From: CAZWBR01 sp964632305
GTDB lineage: Bacteria; Bacteroidota; Bacteroidia; Bacteroidales; Prolixibacteraceae
Length of the DNA: 64,000 nucleotides
NCBI GenBank assembly: GCA_964632305.1
Contig: CAZWBR010000009.1
Location: 1-64,000 of the forward strand
Reading direction: 5' to 3'
Part shown: positions 41,964 through 51,442 of the stretch, one piece after another
Layout of the letters: every line of letters begins with the position of its first letter
Position numbering within the stretch: position 1 is the stretch's first letter
The notes under the pieces: generated by a model
The model's database searches: none
The model's input: only the letters and a program-made list of their open reading frames with translations
Told to the model about the DNA's origin: nothing
Program-made: the position numbers and the translations under genes

Positions 41964-42704
41964 TTAATTGCCTGTAATGGAGTGTTTTATTATGCCTAAG
42001 CAATAATCAGCTTGTTTCTGAAGCAGATCGCGCCGGATGGCTCTGCCATGGCCGGGAAGGAAGAGGCTGCAGCCGCTTGTGAGTAATTTCCCCCAGCTCT
42101 TTATCAATGTGTTCACCTCATCAGCATAGGGCGGGAAGACTGACCAGGGTAAGATGCCGAAAGTAGCATCGCCCACCAGGGCTATTTCGTCATTGACGAT
42201 GAGGCTGGCCGATCCCGGAGAGTGGCCCGGGGTGGCAATCACTTTCAGGTTATAACCCCGCTCTTTCAGGTCGAGCGCTTCGTCAAAAACCAGATCGGCT
42301 TCGAACGGCTCATAACCAAACCGACTTTTCCCGATAGCTTTCCCCAGTTTCAAGATCAGCCTGGTCACCCGGTTCGTTCCTTCGGGCAAGGGGGTAAAGC
42401 CTGCCATGGCAAATGCGGCTTCATTTTTATTCAATACGATCGGACAGCCGAACTCTCTTTTCAGGAAAGCGGCATTGCGGCAATGGTCGAAATGGGTATG
42501 GGTCAGGATCAGCAGGTCGATACCCCTGTCGTCGGGATCGTTGGCCCGGATATTATTCAGTAACTGCTCACGACGGTTGCTTTTCCCGGTATCGACCAGG
42601 ATATTCCCTATTGGGGAAACCACCAGATAGGCGTTGCTTCGCCCGCCCAGTACCCTGACGATTTTGGTTCCATCGGCTGTACTCCATCTTTTCATCGGCT
42701 TCAC
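41964..42704 (-). CDS. MBL-fold metallo-hydrolase
   Basis: The 246-residue protein has the full metallo-beta-lactamase ligand set: LILTHTHFDHCRN (HxHxDH, about residues 65-77), ATPGHSPGSASL (about 157-168), LVGDATFG (about 177) and FLPGHGRA (about 218). A small helical insert (about 95-125) sits between the first two. No signal peptide. The substrate is not predictable from the sequence; glyoxalase-II-like or quorum-type hydrolases are possible. Confidence 0.88.
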   Translation of the reverse strand: MKPMKRWSTADGTKIVRVLGGRSNAYLVVSPIGNILVDTGKSNRREQLLNNIRANDPDDRGIDLLILTHTHFDHCRNAAFLKREFGCPIVLNKNEAAFAMAGFTPLPEGTNRVTRLILKLGKAIGKSRFGYEPFEADLVFDEALDLKERGYNLKVIATPGHSPGSASLIVNDEIALVGDATFGILPWSVFPPYADEVNTLIKSWGKLLTSGCSLFLPGHGRAIRRDLLQKQADYCLGIIKHSITGN

Positions 42705-42833
42705 TTTTACATGACTGATAAAGAATTAAATTTCAACCCTGTTTGGGAGATAAAGTTAGAAGGATTGCAGAAAAATCTTCTTACAGAACGGGAGATTTTT
42801 ATTTTTCCCCTTTTCAGGAAACAGGAGAAACGA

Positions 42834-42865
42834 AAAAGGCCACCGGGTTGCCGGCAGCCTTTTTC
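42834..42865 (-). terminator. Terminator of glyS
   Basis: The stem AAAAAGGC/GCCTTTTT with an inner CCGG/CCGG pairing lies 20 bp past the glyS stop, followed in the minus direction by T-rich sequence. Confidence 0.7.
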
Positions 42866-42885
42866 AGTATGATGGTGTAATGAAA

Positions 42886-44439
42886 TTACTTCAGTTTGTT
42901 GAACAGGTTTTTGTAGCTCACCTGTCCGGCGATGAGGTCGCGCAGTTGGGCAATGTTGACGCGTTCCTGGGCCATCGTGTCGCGGTAGCGGATGGTGACG
43001 GTATTGTCCTGAGGGGTCTGATGATCGACCGTGATACAGAACGGGGTTCCGATAGCATCCTGGCGGCGGTAGCGTTTGCCGATAGAATCCTTCTCGTCGT
43101 ACTGACAGTTGAATTCGAACTTCAGCTCGTCGATGATTTCGCGGGCTTTTTCGGGCAGACCGTCTTTCTTCACCAGCGGCATCACGGCCAGCTTGACCGG
43201 GGCCAGTGCAACGGGCAGCTTCAGCACCACGCGGGTATCGGTTTTCCCGTCTGCCCCTTCGACCACCTCTTCGTGGTAAGCAGCCGAAATCACCTGAAGG
43301 AACATACGGTCGACACCAATCGATGTTTCCACTACATAAGGAACATACGACTCGTTCAGCTCAGGATCGAAATACTGGATCTTCTTGCCCGAGTAGGCCT
43401 GGTGCTGCGAAAGGTCGAAGTCGGTGCGGGAATGGATACCTTCCACCTCTTTAAACCCGAACGGGAACTTATATTCGATATCGACGGCGGCGTTGGCATA
43501 GTGGGCCAGCTTTTCATGCACATGGAAACGGTAGTTTTCGTTGCCGAAGCCCAGCGCGCGGTGCCAGTTGAGGCGTGTTTCTTTCCATTTCTCGAACCAA
43601 TCCAATTCGGAGCCGGGGCGGACGAAGAACTGCATCTCCATCTGTTCGAACTCGCGCATGCGGAAGATGAACTGACGGGCCACGATCTCGTTGCGGAAGG
43701 CTTTCCCGATCTGGGCGATCCCGAAAGGAATCTTCATGCGACCGGTCTTCTGAACGTTCAGGTAATTGACGAAGATGCCCTGGGCTGTTTCGGGACGAAG
43801 ATAAACTTTCAGCGCGCCGTCGGCGGTCGATCCCATCTCCGTGGCGAACATCAGGTTGAACTGGCGCACGTCGGTCCAGTTGCGGGTGCCGGAGATGGGA
43901 CAGACGATCTCGTAATCCTCGATGATCTGTTTCAGCTCGGCCAGGTCGGTATCATTCATCGCGCGGGCATAGCGGTTGTGGAGGATGGTCCACTTCTGCT
44001 GGTGCTCGATCACGCGGGTGTTGGTCTCGCGGAACTTGGCTTCGTCGAACACCTCGCCGAATTTGTTGCGGGCTTTCTCGACCTCCTTGTCCATCTTGCC
44101 TTCGATCTTGGCCAGCTCCTCTTCGATCAGCACGTCGGCACGGTAACGTTTCTTCGAATCCTTGTTATCGATCAACGGGTCGTTGAACGCGTCGACGTGG
44201 CCGGAAGCTTTCCAGATGGTCGGGTGCATGAAAATGGCGGAATCGATCCCGACGACATTCTCATTGAGCAGGACCATCGAATCCCACCAGTATTTCTTGA
44301 TATTGTTTTTCAGTTCGACGCCATACTGACCATAGTCGTACACGGCGCCTAAACCGTCGTAAATCTCGCTTGAGGGAAAAACATAGCCATACTCTTTGCA
44401 GTGGGCTATCAATTTCTTGAAAACATCTTCCTGAGCCAT
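42886..44439 (-). CDS. glyS: Glycyl-tRNA synthetase (class II, alpha2 type)
   Basis: The 517-residue synthetase has the family's opening FKKLIAHCKEYGYVFPSSEIYDGLGAVYDYG (residues 8-38), motif 2 IAQIGKAFRNEIVARQFIFRMREFEQMEMQFF (about residues 240-272) and motif 3 PYVVETSIGVDRMFL (about residues 365-380), and a C-terminal anticodon-binding domain. This is the single-chain dimeric type used by Bacteroidota. An open frame of 490 codons on the other strand is an artefact of its codon use. Confidence 0.96.
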   Translation of the reverse strand: MAQEDVFKKLIAHCKEYGYVFPSSEIYDGLGAVYDYGQYGVELKNNIKKYWWDSMVLLNENVVGIDSAIFMHPTIWKASGHVDAFNDPLIDNKDSKKRYRADVLIEEELAKIEGKMDKEVEKARNKFGEVFDEAKFRETNTRVIEHQQKWTILHNRYARAMNDTDLAELKQIIEDYEIVCPISGTRNWTDVRQFNLMFATEMGSTADGALKVYLRPETAQGIFVNYLNVQKTGRMKIPFGIAQIGKAFRNEIVARQFIFRMREFEQMEMQFFVRPGSELDWFEKWKETRLNWHRALGFGNENYRFHVHEKLAHYANAAVDIEYKFPFGFKEVEGIHSRTDFDLSQHQAYSGKKIQYFDPELNESYVPYVVETSIGVDRMFLQVISAAYHEEVVEGADGKTDTRVVLKLPVALAPVKLAVMPLVKKDGLPEKAREIIDELKFEFNCQYDEKDSIGKRYRRQDAIGTPFCITVDHQTPQDNTVTIRYRDTMAQERVNIAQLRDLIAGQVSYKNLFNKLK

Positions 44440-44529
44440 TTCAATAATTATTTTTTGCGCGTCAAAAATAGTGTATAAATCGTGAAAATCTTAGGATTAC
44501 CTGAGGAAAATCATGCAATGGGCGCACCG

Positions 44530-44808
44530 TTACTTGATTTCTTCGAAATCGACATACTCGCCATCGTCCCGTTTGTACTGTTTATCCTTCTTATCGGTGC
44601 GTTCGACGGTGATATCGCCGGGGCGTGATCCGGGTCGGGCCTGCATATTCTGTTGTTGCTGCATGTCGCGGACGATCTTTTCGGCTGCCTTTTCCACGAT
44701 TTTGGGAGCGAGTAACCGCATCACCATTTTAAACCCGTACCAAACCAGCAGGATGATCAGTAAAGTCCTGAAAAAGGAGACGATAGTCAATAGAATAAAT
44801 GAGAGCAT
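44530..44808 (-). CDS. DUF4834 family small membrane protein
   Basis: The 92-residue protein has a single N-terminal hydrophobic segment (about 3-28: ILLTIVSFFRTLLIILLVWY) followed by a charged tail with QQQQ and the C-terminal DDGEYVDFEEIK, the hallmark of DUF4834. Function unknown; found throughout Bacteroidota. It stands between glyS and the DUF5723 gene on the same strand. Confidence 0.85.
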   Translation of the reverse strand: MLSFILLTIVSFFRTLLIILLVWYGFKMVMRLLAPKIVEKAAEKIVRDMQQQQNMQARPGSRPGDITVERTDKKDKQYKRDDGEYVDFEEIK

Positions 44809-44868
44809 ACGCTGTTGTTTCTTATACCGAAAGGCAAAGATAGCAAATATTTCAGGAAATGCTTTCGA

Positions 44869-46326
44869 TTAATACAGCGGACAACGATTGACCCCGCCTG
44901 TGGAGACCCTCCGCCCTTTTCCTCCTTTGTGCTTATCCTCCTTCTCGGGGAAGATCAGGTTGATGCCCACCCGCAGGTTCATATTTTTCGCCTTGGCGGG
45001 ATAAAAGGGTGAGACGATATTGTCGGCGGCAGCATAAATCTGGAACGGGCCTCCGCGGAATCCGAGGCCAAGACCAAGGTTGTCGAAGGTCGATTCCATG
45101 ATTGAATAGCTGGCCGAGAGGGAGACCCCTTTCCAGATCAGGGCGTTGGCCGAAGCGGTGAACGACGACCGGATCGCGTTGTTGTAGATCCTAAGGCGGG
45201 CTAAGCCTGAAACACTGAGGTTGTCGTTGACCATATAATCGCCGCCGATATAGAGCTTGGCAGGGAGCATGGTTGAAAAACTGTTGGAGAGGGTGTCGGG
45301 TCGGAAAGCGTCGCGGATCGAATCCTCCAGTTGGTTGATTGACGGGGTGACCGAGGTGATGGTCGGGGGGGTGTTGGCCGGATTGGCGATCTCGATGCCG
45401 CGGTATTTAAACTGACCCTGCTCGATGAAGCTGGCGGTATTGCTCGTCCAGTTGATGGTCCCGAAATCGATCAGACTCATGGAATACTCAAAATTATCGT
45501 TGACCTTATAGGCAAAGCCCAGATCAACGGCGATGCCGGGATTCCCGAAATTAAGGAAATAGTCGTTGGCCTCGAAGACCTCATCGACCGAACTGAGGTA
45601 CCCGTTCGATCCGTAGGTATATTCGAGCGGGGCCGACACATCCACCCTCCCGGAAGCGGTGACATCGAGGTACTCGCCGGTTGCAGGGGAGGCGGCCTTG
45701 AAATTCAGTCCGTTCGATTTAATGGCTGCCATGCCGAAGAGGACTTTAGCGGTAACCCCCACGGTCAGATCTTCGCTGACGTCGCGGGCAAAAGTGAAGG
45801 CCAGTTCACGGTAGTGCTGGGCCCCGATGCCGAAGACCCCTGAGTTATAGGTGGAACCCAGGTAGGGATGGTTGCCGTAATAGATCAGGTTGACCAGGTT
45901 CTTCTCGAAATAGAACTCGGCAAACTGGCGGTCGGTCAGCGAGAAAGCGTAGAAGTTTTTCCCCCGCTTCAGACCGGCTTCCAGCACGGTGAGCGCGGCC
46001 GATTCGTTGATGAAATTGGATTTGCCGATGGCCGAGAGGTAATTATCGAAGTCCCACACCAGCGAGTCGGCCTGCGGGCCGGTGCCTTTATGGATCAGAT
46101 CGTTGTAGCTCCAGTTGTTGGTGTTGGCCGAGAGGTCGAGCTTCGAGAAAAGTGGCAGGCTCAGGTACCAGCCGTTTTCGATGCCTGGGCGCGCGGGGTT
46201 CAGATCCTTGGTCTGCGGGATCCCTTTCATGAAGTAGAGGGTATTGGGCTGGGCGATGGTTGGCGAGACGTGAAACAGGCTGATGCTTAGGAGTAAGTGT
46301 GTTAGTCGGAAGATATTTTTTTTCAT
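44869..46326 (-). CDS. DUF5723-type outer-membrane beta-barrel
   Basis: The 485-residue protein has a signal peptide (about 1-25, ending TIAQ). It has the DUF5723 opening NTLYFMKGIPQTKDLNPARPGIENGWYLSLP and repeated beta-barrel strands with aromatic ends (GVFGIGAQHYRELAF, AVDLGFAYKVNDNFEYSMSLIDFG, LYIGGDYMVNDNLSVSGLARLRIY). It resembles PorV/FadL-like barrels of the type IX secretion neighbourhood, but no such role is shown. It lies 4 bp after a lipoprotein gene and is probably translated with it. Confidence 0.82.
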   Translation of the reverse strand: MKKNIFRLTHLLLSISLFHVSPTIAQPNTLYFMKGIPQTKDLNPARPGIENGWYLSLPLFSKLDLSANTNNWSYNDLIHKGTGPQADSLVWDFDNYLSAIGKSNFINESAALTVLEAGLKRGKNFYAFSLTDRQFAEFYFEKNLVNLIYYGNHPYLGSTYNSGVFGIGAQHYRELAFTFARDVSEDLTVGVTAKVLFGMAAIKSNGLNFKAASPATGEYLDVTASGRVDVSAPLEYTYGSNGYLSSVDEVFEANDYFLNFGNPGIAVDLGFAYKVNDNFEYSMSLIDFGTINWTSNTASFIEQGQFKYRGIEIANPANTPPTITSVTPSINQLEDSIRDAFRPDTLSNSFSTMLPAKLYIGGDYMVNDNLSVSGLARLRIYNNAIRSSFTASANALIWKGVSLSASYSIMESTFDNLGLGLGFRGGPFQIYAAADNIVSPFYPAKAKNMNLRVGINLIFPEKEDKHKGGKGRRVSTGGVNRCPLY

Positions 46327-46329
46327 AGC

Positions 46330-46959
46330 TTAATCATCAAGTTTGGTGAGGTCGACCGGGGCATAAAAATAGAGCTGGACTTTGAATTCCGAGTCATTCA
46401 GGTTTTTCACGGTGACCGTGCCGCTGTCGGGCTGTTCCAGTTCTGTCCAGATCACAAACGAATCGGCCGCATCCAGATTGTCGAGATCGGTGGGACCCAG
46501 CTTGAAAATGTTTTTAGCGGCCAGCGGTTCGGTCACTGCTCCCGTGGCATCGGCCTTGCCCGACTGTATTATGCCGGAATCGAAGGTCTGTCCCAGGATC
46601 GTTCCTGAAGGCTGATCGACAAAGGCAAAACGGTAATGAAATTTCATAGGGGTGCCGTTGGTCAGGTTAACCACAAGGTAGGCCGAGTCGACCGCTGTAT
46701 ATCGGTAATTGGTCCCGCCCAGATCATAAACAATCGAGTCCAGTGTCAGCACCGGAGCGGTCACCGGATCATGGTCGGGAAGGGTGATATTCACCAGGTT
46801 ATCTACGAGATAGGTTCCGTAAGCCAACGGGGCATACAGCGTGGGGGTTAAATCCTTCGGCTCGGTTAGCTTGTCGAAGTCGAAATCTTCCAGATTACAG
46901 GACGATAGGGTCGCTGCCAGTACAATGACGAGAATCCCCAATTGCAATAATTTTCTCAT
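46330..46959 (-). CDS. Bacteroidota lipoprotein paired with the DUF5723 barrel
   Basis: The 209-residue lipoprotein has lipobox LSSC (Cys21). The mature protein begins NLEDFDFDKLTEPKDLTPTLYAPLAYG and is built of beta-strands; the last 30 residues (VTVKNLNDSEFKVQLYFYAP) resemble a small beta-sandwich. It has no enzyme motif. The 4-bp gap to the DUF5723 barrel gene suggests an outer-membrane lipoprotein that works with that barrel. Confidence 0.75.
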   Translation of the reverse strand: MRKLLQLGILVIVLAATLSSCNLEDFDFDKLTEPKDLTPTLYAPLAYGTYLVDNLVNITLPDHDPVTAPVLTLDSIVYDLGGTNYRYTAVDSAYLVVNLTNGTPMKFHYRFAFVDQPSGTILGQTFDSGIIQSGKADATGAVTEPLAAKNIFKLGPTDLDNLDAADSFVIWTELEQPDSGTVTVKNLNDSEFKVQLYFYAPVDLTKLDD

Positions 46960-46987
46960 ACCGGTTATTATTTATCCATATTTCCGA

Positions 46988-47013
46988 ATAAGCGGCAGAT
47001 GCTCCGCCGCTTA
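46988..47013 (-). terminator. Terminator of the DUF3352 gene
   Basis: The inverted repeat ATAAGCGGC/GCCGCTTAT directly abuts the stop codon of the DUF3352 gene. Confidence 0.65.
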
Positions 47014-49752
47014 TTACTTAACTTCATAGTTGTTCAGGAACCCGTCGGTAGAGCCTGCGATAAGGTTCCGAACCGACACGTTCTTATTGAAAGCTCCAAT
47101 ATTAATGGGTGAATTGCCCTCCAGAGGGAAGTTGCCCGACAGCGAACCATCCCTGTTAAACAGGTAGATCAGGTTCCCTTCCGTCGAGACCACCCCGATC
47201 TTATTCTCCCCCGAAATATCCACAACGACAGGACGCTGGTCACTCTTCTGTTCCAGTTTCTGGGTGAAGAGCGAAGTCCCGTCATGATCGTAAAGACAGA
47301 GCGTATTGTCGTCGAGGTAAATATAATCGGGTAGCTTGTCTCCGTTGACGTCCTGATAAACGAAGAGGTGCCGGGGCGAGAACTTCCCGGGGGTCAGCTT
47401 TTCCGACTTCCCGTCGAAATTGATCTTTCGGATGCTTCCCTCCTGGTCGGTGAGAACCAGTTGTACCCCGTTTCGTCCTGCTTTCTCCAGGATCAGATCG
47501 TTGTCCGAGATCAGGAAGTCGGTCGTCAGGTTGACCCGTTCTTTCCCTTGGCGGTCAAGAATATAAATTCTTTCGCGGTTGAAGAATACAATATAATCTT
47601 TGTTGCCCGAACGGAAATGATGAACAGGTTGGGTCACCTCTTCCGAGGACTTTTCTGGGGCCCACCCGGCGACGGCACGGCCTTTTTTATCGTAGAGATA
47701 AACCCTCCGGTCGTCGCAGGCCACGCAGAACCGGTAGTCGCGCTTGTTGTCGTAATCGAATACCGAAACACTGTTGGTCGCTTTGCCCCTCAGGGCCAGT
47801 GGAAAGGTCGGGATGTTATTGCCGCTATGGTCGATCAGATGGATCGCTTCACGAGTGTTGAACAGGTACTGGAGCTTCCCGTCCCTGAAATAGTCGATCT
47901 GCTTGACATCGCCCACGATCGGACCCGCGAGTTTAACCCGCCACATGACCATACCTTCTTTGTTGATCAGGCAGATGTTGTTTTCAGCATCCTGCAGAAC
48001 CAGTTCCCGTTCGTTCTTATTGGCAGGGTTAATGACAAACTGGGGTTGCGTGATGACCCGGCTTCCCAGATAACTCCTCCAGACCGTGGCTTTTTTCTTT
48101 TTAACCACCGGGTTATATTTGATCTTGGCCGAGTTGTAGATCATCTTGTTTTCCGAACTGAACTGCCAGCCTATCTCGGTCTTCTCTAACGCGGGAAGCT
48201 GGGCCATGAGGGCCCCGAACAATTCAGGATTAAGGATATTGCCGAAGAAGGGGGCTGCCTTCCCGGGGGAGACCCATAAATAGAGGTTGGAGCGCTGCGA
48301 CAGTTCCGACGAAAACTGGCGGAAATCAGGATCGTTGGCCAGGGTCTCTTTTAAAAGCGCTGATTGAAGGTAGCGACGGACCGATTCGTAGGAGGCCCCC
48401 ATCACCACACAATTATCGAACACGGTAAACCATGAAGTCTCGACCCCCGAGAACAGGTTGCCGAAAAGCCTTTGCCCAAAATCATTGACCGGCATCCGGC
48501 ATATGTCATAGGTGTTTTCCTGATCGATGCGGAACGGGCGGATCGCGTCTTTGATCCCGCTTTTGGCCGCGAATGCTTTCGAGGCGTTCACCAGCACCGA
48601 AGCCGCATTGTTCCCGCTGTTCACCTTCATCAGGAACAGTCGGTTATCTTTAGCCCGGGCCGTGTCCTGCTCTGTATAGAAGACTCCCGCTTCCCCATCC
48701 ATAAAATCGACCGCGAATTTCATCAGATCGATGCCCGAAGAGGCATTGGCTTCGTGAAGGCTGGCCAGGTAAGCGTCAAGCGATCCTTGCTTTTCCTGGA
48801 AGGATTGGTAATCGTTGAAGAAATTTTGCGGATTGTCAAGATTGATGGCCATAAAAAAGGAGGTGGAGGCCGGAAGGTACGACTCCAGGGTAAAAGTGCG
48901 GGGCTCCTGGTAATGAAAGAGATCAAGGTATCCGGCGAACGTCCCGTCGGAAAAGCTGAAACCGTTTAGCAGAATCACGTCCTCTTTCTGGATCAGGTCG
49001 ATCTCCGACCAGAGACCGTAACCGTTGCCGGCAATAAAGTTGGCTGTCGGGTCGGACAACACCGGGGCTATAAATTTCGGAAAATAATGATGGTTGAAAT
49101 ACAGGTTGACATCAATATTTTGGGCCAGGGTCTTATTCACCTTCCTGAAACTGGCATCATCGATCAGCGAGGGGAGATCCATCTGTTTAATGGCCTTTTC
49201 CAATAGCGGAAGCGAGGTACTCATCATACAGATCCCCCTGAAGTAAGTGATAAAAGTCGAAGACCCTCCGCCCGGTCCGTTCAGTGAATACTCGTAGATC
49301 GTGGCTTTCCCGCTCTTGCGCTTCACCGGTTTCTCATTCTGCCCGTCGAAATAGTTGTCGAAGAAAGCGGCAATCTCCCGTTTCTCCTTAAAACTGCCGA
49401 TCTCAAGCAGGTAAAGCCGTTCACCCTTGTCGGGGACCACGGTAAGCCCTTTGGCGGTAAACAATTGGCTGAATTCGGGGTTCCCGTTGATCAGCGAATC
49501 GGCAAGGTTGATATGGTTATGAACAGTGGCTATCTGATTGAAAACGGAAAGCTCTTTCCAGATCGGGTTATTCTTTGTCTGATCTGTAAAATCGCTTAAA
49601 TTCTGGATGCGGATAAAGAACGGGGTGTCGACCGGAACGGCTTTAAGAGCCGGGGTCCCAAAATATTTCGATTCGCTGGTGAAAAAATACCATCCGGCGG
49701 CAACACCGGAAACTAATATACAAGTGATGAGAATAAGCAACTTCTTTTTCAT
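47014..49752 (-). CDS. DUF3352-type large envelope protein with C-terminal beta-propeller-like half
   Basis: The 912-residue protein has an N-terminal membrane anchor (about 4-24) and is otherwise extracytoplasmic. Residues 35-500 match the DUF3352 pattern (PVDTPFFIRIQNLSDF, LLEIGSFKEKREI, FHYQEPRTFTLESYLPAST). The second half (about 590-912) is a set of short repeats such as VVDISGENKIGVVSTEGNLIYLFNRDG and DYIYLDDNTLCLYDHDG that suggest a seven-bladed propeller. Function unknown; no enzymatic motif seen. It is a single gene with a terminator directly at its stop codon. Confidence 0.75.
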   Translation of the reverse strand: MKKKLLILITCILVSGVAAGWYFFTSESKYFGTPALKAVPVDTPFFIRIQNLSDFTDQTKNNPIWKELSVFNQIATVHNHINLADSLINGNPEFSQLFTAKGLTVVPDKGERLYLLEIGSFKEKREIAAFFDNYFDGQNEKPVKRKSGKATIYEYSLNGPGGGSSTFITYFRGICMMSTSLPLLEKAIKQMDLPSLIDDASFRKVNKTLAQNIDVNLYFNHHYFPKFIAPVLSDPTANFIAGNGYGLWSEIDLIQKEDVILLNGFSFSDGTFAGYLDLFHYQEPRTFTLESYLPASTSFFMAINLDNPQNFFNDYQSFQEKQGSLDAYLASLHEANASSGIDLMKFAVDFMDGEAGVFYTEQDTARAKDNRLFLMKVNSGNNAASVLVNASKAFAAKSGIKDAIRPFRIDQENTYDICRMPVNDFGQRLFGNLFSGVETSWFTVFDNCVVMGASYESVRRYLQSALLKETLANDPDFRQFSSELSQRSNLYLWVSPGKAAPFFGNILNPELFGALMAQLPALEKTEIGWQFSSENKMIYNSAKIKYNPVVKKKKATVWRSYLGSRVITQPQFVINPANKNERELVLQDAENNICLINKEGMVMWRVKLAGPIVGDVKQIDYFRDGKLQYLFNTREAIHLIDHSGNNIPTFPLALRGKATNSVSVFDYDNKRDYRFCVACDDRRVYLYDKKGRAVAGWAPEKSSEEVTQPVHHFRSGNKDYIVFFNRERIYILDRQGKERVNLTTDFLISDNDLILEKAGRNGVQLVLTDQEGSIRKINFDGKSEKLTPGKFSPRHLFVYQDVNGDKLPDYIYLDDNTLCLYDHDGTSLFTQKLEQKSDQRPVVVDISGENKIGVVSTEGNLIYLFNRDGSLSGNFPLEGNSPINIGAFNKNVSVRNLIAGSTDGFLNNYEVK

Positions 49753-49867
49753 TCCGAACTACTTAGGTGGAATTCTTCTTACGTTTAGTAAAAATAATAT
49801 TTAAGCTTAAAAGGTATCTTAAATTAATGATAATTAATTCAATTGGTCAATCAATTTCGACGAAAAA

Positions 49868-51124
49868 TTATCGCTGCCTGATCTGCGACGATTCGACCAT
49901 CTTGTAAACCTTGTCCGACCGTCTGATTTTCTGTGGTATAGCCACCGAACAGAAGGAGCCTTTCGGCGCTTCCGCTATCGGGTTCAGCTCAACCCGTACC
50001 TCTTCAACGATGGTCTGAACCACGCCCGAGGTGGTGCCGGTGATCAGGATCTCGTCGCCCGGTTTCAGCGGTCCGGTCTCCAGCTTGATCTCGGCGACCC
50101 CGATATTCGAGAAATAGTTGGTCACACGTCCCAGGTAAACCTTTCGTTTCGTGGCCAAAGAACCGTAATTACTGCTCCATTCGCCAAGACGCTGCCCCAG
50201 GTAATAGCCATCCCAGAAACCACGGTTGAAAACAGTGGCTAACCGCTGATCCCAATTGTCGATCTTTTCCTGCGTGAATTCCCCGTTGAAATAAGCTTCT
50301 GCGGCTTCGCGGTAACACGCCACAACAGTCTTGACATATTCAGCACTGCGTGCCCGACCCTCTATTTTCAGCACGGTGACCCCCGAGTCGAGGACCTTGT
50401 TTAAAAAGTGGATCGTTTTTAAATCTTTTGGCGACATGATATATTCATTGTCGATCTCCAGCTCTGCCCCCGTCTCCTTGTCGGTCACGATATAGGCCCT
50501 CCGGCAGGTCTGCATACAGGATCCCCGGTTAGCCGACGATTTCATCTCGTGGAGCGACAGGTAACATTTTCCCGAGATGGCCATGCACAAAGCCCCGTGA
50601 ACAAACATCTCCAGCCGGATCCGCTGGCCCGACGGGCCTCTTAAATCGTTTTCCTCAATCTTTTTCGAGATCTCGGTCACCCGCCCCAGGTTCATCTCCC
50701 GGGCCAACACCATCACATCGGCAAACTGGGCGTAAAATTTCACCGCCTCATAATTGGTGATGTTGACCTGGACGGAGATATGAACCTCCATCCCCAATGA
50801 CCTGCATTTCTGGATGGTCGCCATGTCGGAGGCGATGATGGCCGTGATCCCCGCCTCTTTCGCCGCAACGATGATCCGCTCCAGCGTGTCGAACTCTTCG
50901 TCAAAAATCTCGGTATTGATGGTCAGATAACTCTTTACCCCGGCTGCACTGCTCCGACGGGCAATCTCCTTCAGATCGTCCAGCGTGAAATTATTGGCCG
51001 ACCGTGCCCTCATGTTCAGGTGCTCAACCCCGAAATAGACCGACCCGGCCCCTGCCTGTATGGCGGCCATCAACGATTCGTACGAACCGACCGGCGCCAT
51101 TATCTCAATATCGCGTAATTCCAT
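49868..51124 (-). CDS. U32-family protein, likely tRNA uridine-5-hydroxylation (TrhP-like)
   Basis: The 418-residue protein has the U32 family features: N-terminal APVGSYESLMAAIQAGAGSVYFGV, a TIM-barrel core with DMATIQKCRSLGMEVHISVQVNITN, the cluster-binding Cys segment FVHGALCMAISGKCYLS and NRGSCMQTCRR (four Cys for a [4Fe-4S]), and a C-terminal RNA-binding-like beta domain (LGRVTNYF, GDEILITG). In E. coli TrhP (YegQ) this chemistry makes 5-hydroxyuridine in tRNA using prephenate; the older name is peptidase U32. Cytosolic. Confidence 0.9.
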   Translation of the reverse strand: MELRDIEIMAPVGSYESLMAAIQAGAGSVYFGVEHLNMRARSANNFTLDDLKEIARRSSAAGVKSYLTINTEIFDEEFDTLERIIVAAKEAGITAIIASDMATIQKCRSLGMEVHISVQVNITNYEAVKFYAQFADVMVLAREMNLGRVTEISKKIEENDLRGPSGQRIRLEMFVHGALCMAISGKCYLSLHEMKSSANRGSCMQTCRRAYIVTDKETGAELEIDNEYIMSPKDLKTIHFLNKVLDSGVTVLKIEGRARSAEYVKTVVACYREAAEAYFNGEFTQEKIDNWDQRLATVFNRGFWDGYYLGQRLGEWSSNYGSLATKRKVYLGRVTNYFSNIGVAEIKLETGPLKPGDEILITGTTSGVVQTIVEEVRVELNPIAEAPKGSFCSVAIPQKIRRSDKVYKMVESSQIRQR

Positions 51125-51355
51125 TTTTTACTCTGTTTTGTTTCACCCGGCACGACCAAACATCCCATTTCCCGCTTTTAACCGGTCGGTGCCTTTGTGC
51201 ATTATTTTACGGGGCAAAGGTAGGATTATCAATCGCTTTGGCAAAGTTTTGTTTTCCTCACGCAACCTATTCGCGCGAGATCCCCTCAATTTAACGGAAT
51301 GTTGCAACTCTTACCCTTACCGGGATTTTACCATTCCCGGCCATTTATCCTGATA

Positions 51356-51391
51356 ATCATTCGGCATTCCTTTCGGAAAATACCGAATGAT
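51356..51391. promoter_or_regulatory. Operator-like inverted repeat upstream of the GH32 gene
   Basis: ATCATTCGG and CCGAATGAT are perfect 9-bp arms 18 bp apart, with inner ATTCC/GGAAA partly pairing. The block overlaps the -33 region of the GH32 promoter. Confidence 0.5.
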
Positions 51392-51395
51392 ACTG

Positions 51396-51403
51396 TATAT
51401 TTG
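51396..51403 (+). promoter_or_regulatory. -7 box of the GH32 promoter
   Basis: TATATTTG matches TAnnTTTG, 40 bp before the ATG. TTTC at 51371-51374 could be the -33 element with a 21-bp spacer. Confidence 0.6.
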
Positions 51404-51442
51404 AAAACTCCCTGTAAAGGGAGGGTAACAATTTAACCATCT

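Larger units (their letters stand above)
51125..51442. other. Intergenic region with the GH32 promoter and an inverted repeat
   Basis: Non-coding. It contains an operator-like inverted repeat (51356-51391) and a TAnnTTTG box (51396-51403) for the GH32 gene; the rest shows no pattern. Confidence 0.6.

Noticed and set aside
42880..44352. 490-codon open frame on the plus strand
   Set aside because: It lies wholly antisense to glyS, whose motifs are all intact. High-GC third positions keep the opposite frame open.
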